In this document: in pieces, positions 62,423 to 64,000 of the stretch
Numbering within the stretch: the first letter of the stretch is position 1
Layout: every line of letters starts with the position of its first letter
Assembly (NCBI GenBank): GCA_913057245.1
Contig: CAJXNH010000007.1
Span: forward strand, 1-64,000
Length of the DNA: 64,000 bases
Source: an uncultured Phaeodactylibacter sp.
Lineage (GTDB): Bacteria; Bacteroidota; Bacteroidia; Chitinophagales; Saprospiraceae
Direction of reading: 5' to 3'
Notes under the pieces: model-generated
What the model was told of the DNA's origin: nothing
The model's input: only the letters and a program-made list of their open reading frames with translations
The model's database searches: none
Translations under genes and position numbers: made by a program

Positions 62423-63304
62423 ATGGCAGTAGATACCCGAGTAACCCAGGAAGACGAGCAGAACAAGAAACGTGGCATGATTGTCAGCGTTGCGGTGCAC
62501 GTCGTGCTTTTGATGCTGGCTGTTTTGCCCCTGTTGACCTTTCCGGACCCGCCTCCGGGGCAGGAAGGCATTTTGGTGAATCTTGGCTTGCCGGATGTTG
62601 GCGAAGGCAGTGAAAACGCCGGCCCGGCACCGGCCGTAGAGGAAGACCCGGTGGACATCCCTCAGGAGGAGACCGCTCCTCCCCCACCCGCTGAATCCGA
62701 GCCTGAGCCGGAACCCGAGCGTGAAGTCATCACTGCGGATGACAGTGAAGTAGCCATTCAAAAAGAAAAAGACCGCAAGCGTAAGGAGCAGGAAGCAAAG
62801 GAGCGCAGGGAGCGTGAAAAGGAGGAAGCCCGCAAACGCGCTGAGGCAGAGGCCCGCCGTAAAGCGGAAGAGGCTCAGCGTCAGAAGGAAGCCGAAGCAG
62901 CTAACCTGAAAGAATCCCTGGGTGGGCTGTTTGGTGATGGAGACGGCAAAGGCAATACCGGTACAGCCGGCAATCAGGGTGACCCAAATGGGGACCCGAA
63001 TTCTGATATTCTGACAGGGATCAGCACGGGCTCAGGTACCGTTGGCGGCGGATTGGGCAGCCGTGGCGTGGCCCGCACTCATAAGCCGCAGGATAACTCT
63101 CAGGAGCAGGGCGTTGTGGTCGTGAAGGTCTGCGTAGATCGGTCCGGCAATGTAACTTCTGCTGATTTCACACAGCGTGGGTCTACAGCGACTAGCTCAC
63201 GACTTAAAAACATTGCAATCAGTTCAGCCAAGCGCTGGAAGTTTGCGCCCGGTCAGGTGGATAAGCAGTGCGGTACGATTACTTATAATTTTAGGGCACA
63301 GTAA
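62423..63304 (+). CDS. tonB: TonB family energy transducer
   Basis: 293 aa. One N-terminal transmembrane helix (about 19-40) is followed by a Pro/Glu-rich periplasmic region (EETAPPPPAESEPEPEPE), a long charged coiled-coil (KDRKRKEQEAKERREREKEE onward, 110-165), a Gly-rich linker and a C-terminal TonB-like domain (QGVVVVKVCVDRSGNVTSA ... AISSAKRWKFAPG). It spans the periplasm and transmits ExbBD energy to receptors such as the one at 49.8 kb. The TolA-like coiled coil leaves a Tol-type role open. Confidence 0.88.
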   Translation: MAVDTRVTQEDEQNKKRGMIVSVAVHVVLLMLAVLPLLTFPDPPPGQEGILVNLGLPDVGEGSENAGPAPAVEEDPVDIPQEETAPPPPAESEPEPEPEREVITADDSEVAIQKEKDRKRKEQEAKERREREKEEARKRAEAEARRKAEEAQRQKEAEAANLKESLGGLFGDGDGKGNTGTAGNQGDPNGDPNSDILTGISTGSGTVGGGLGSRGVARTHKPQDNSQEQGVVVVKVCVDRSGNVTSADFTQRGSTATSSRLKNIAISSAKRWKFAPGQVDKQCGTITYNFRAQ

Positions 63305-63371
63305 TCATCCCTGCTCGCTAGCGAAAAGGAACCAAGTGGCGACTTTGCTTGTTAGATAATTTGGATTTAAT

Positions 63372-63620
63372 ATGAAAACCATGCCAGACACTTCTTTATT
63401 AGATCGTATCACTATGGATCCTGCAATTTGCCATGGCAAGCCCATTATTCGAGGTTTACGCTACCCTGTGGAAAATGTGCTTGAATTCCTGGCTTCTGGC
63501 ATGACCAATGATGAAATACTAAGCGACTACGAAGACTTAGAGCCTGAGGATTTACAAGCATGCTTGCTTTATGCAGCTAAACTGGCATCTGTAAAAAGTG
63601 TCTCCAGCTTAGTAGATTAA
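63372..63620 (+). CDS. DUF433 domain antitoxin-like protein
   Basis: 82 aa: DRITMDPAICHGKPIIRGLRY ... VLEFLASGMTNDEILSDYEDL ... DLQACLLYAA. This is the DUF433 pattern, a small helix-turn-helix family usually encoded directly before a DUF5615 PIN-like protein and regarded as its antitoxin. Its stop codon overlaps the ATG of that partner (TAATG), so translation is coupled. The partner gene is interrupted by a mobile element, leaving this antitoxin as an orphan. Confidence 0.9.
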   Translation: MKTMPDTSLLDRITMDPAICHGKPIIRGLRYPVENVLEFLASGMTNDEILSDYEDLEPEDLQACLLYAAKLASVKSVSSLVD

Positions 63621-64000
63621 TGGGATTAAAATTTATAGTTGACGCGCAACTTCCCAGGTCTCTAGTGGTCTGTCAAGTGTTAATTTATGGGTTGAGTGGG
63701 AGCGAATTTTGAGGCTAATCAAGGCGGATGTTCCCGCGCATAGCAGCGCTACGTAAGGGGTTATCCAACGAAGAGTAGCCTCAAAAGTCGCCGCAGGCAA
63801 CCCCTAGTTTTAGCCTTGACAGACCACTAGCCAGATTACTTAATAATCATGGCTACGATACACTTCACACTCTTGACCTGCCTAATCAAAATGCTACACA
63901 GGATTTAGACATTGTCAAGCGTTCTATGGCTGAAAAGAGAGTGGTAATTTCAAAAGACTTCGATTTTTATGACCGCTTTTTCAGAAAGCTTGAGCCTTAC
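63620..64000 (+). pseudogene. DUF5615 PIN-like toxin gene, interrupted by a MITE and cut by the window edge
   Basis: The frame starts at ATG 63620 (MGLKFIVDAQLPRSL) and resumes after the inserted element as LARLLNNHGYDTLHTLDLP ... VVISKDFDFYDRFFRKLEPY up to the window end. Joining the halves at the CTAG duplication gives a normal DUF5615 sequence with the acidic residues D8 and the later KDFDF. The net insertion of 165 bp keeps the frame but brings an in-frame TGA at 63710-63712, so translation ends after 30 codons. The 3' end of the gene lies outside the window. Confidence 0.85.
63666..63826. mobile_element. MITE-like element, 161 bp, inside the toxin gene (element B)
   Basis: Perfect 12-bp terminal inverted repeats TGGTCTGTCAAG and CTTGACAGACCA are flanked by a CTAG direct repeat (63662-63665 and 63827-63830). 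The inner part has a second inverted repeat (TTTTGAGGCTA with TAGCCTCAAAA). No transposase is encoded. Removing the element and one CTAG restores the DUF5615 reading frame exactly, which fixes the insertion boundaries. The termini differ from element A at 40.5 kb. Confidence 0.85.

Overview
The window reads as a stretch of a Bacteroidota chromosome, most likely from the Saprospiria/Lewinella side of the phylum. The signs are: three secreted PKD-domain proteins with type IX secretion sorting domains (two of the 'gliding motility' C-terminal type, one of the type A type), a SusC-like TonB-dependent receptor with a carboxypeptidase-D-like N-terminus, the rpmB-rpmG-DUF4295-ftsY cluster typical of the phylum, and several promoters of the form TTG-N19/20-TAnnTTTG. 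There is no rRNA, CRISPR array, prophage or full-length IS element. One tRNA gene (Arg, anticodon ACG) is present.

Layout. 0.5-3.5 kb: a histidine kinase with a cyclic-nucleotide-binding-like sensor domain, overlapping a three-part protein (receiver, glutaredoxin-like, thioredoxin-reductase-like). 3.6-8 kb: a MATE transporter broken by one in-frame stop, a Uma2 nuclease-like protein, a Nudix hydrolase, an esterase and a phytanoyl-CoA dioxygenase-like protein. 8.2-12.9 kb: the glyoxylate shunt (malate synthase, isocitrate lyase) divergent from a RamB/ScfR-type regulator. 13-15.4 kb: an unusual pyruvate kinase and a MESH1-like HD hydrolase. 16-22 kb: glutamate synthase gltB-gltD. 22-26 kb: a fatty acid desaturase, ftsY, ribosomal protein genes, tRNA-Arg and a YciO/Sua5-like gene. 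26.4-31 kb: two tandem T9SS-exported PKD proteins. 31-46 kb: housekeeping and sulfur/redox genes (aminotransferase, Rieske-FAD reductase, UDG, MsrB/MsrA, CorA, tandem rhodanese, SulP transporter, GalE, CysQ, O-antigen ligase, methylmalonyl-CoA epimerase). 46-56 kb: class II FBPase, phosphoglycolate phosphatase-like HAD, PEBP protein, an AraC regulator beside a TonB receptor, dinB, a PKD/T9SS protein and a lysoplasmalogenase-like protein. 56.6-60.5 kb: a fadN-fadA-type beta-oxidation operon with an orphan antitoxin-like gene between the two enzymes. 60.8-63.3 kb: an ExbB-ExbD-ExbD-TonB energy transduction operon. 63.4 kb to the end: a DUF433/DUF5615 toxin-antitoxin pair whose toxin gene is broken by a small non-autonomous transposable element.

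How the parts connect. Beta-oxidation (fadN/fadA), the glyoxylate shunt (aceB/aceA) and methylmalonyl-CoA epimerase together allow growth on fatty acids or acetate. The two catabolic operons share a similar palindrome (TAGCG..CGCTA) in their upstream regions, which suggests a common regulator. The ExbBD/TonB operon would energise receptors such as the one at 49.8 kb.

Most notable observations: (1) a two-component pair whose output protein combines glutaredoxin-like and thioredoxin-reductase-like domains, both lacking the redox-active CxxC; (2) a 161-bp MITE-like element with perfect 12-bp termini and a CTAG duplication inside the DUF5615 toxin gene, with the empty site recoverable; (3) a second 166-bp MITE-like element with different termini at 40.5 kb; (4) the shared fatty acid/acetate palindrome; (5) a MATE gene broken by a single stop codon.
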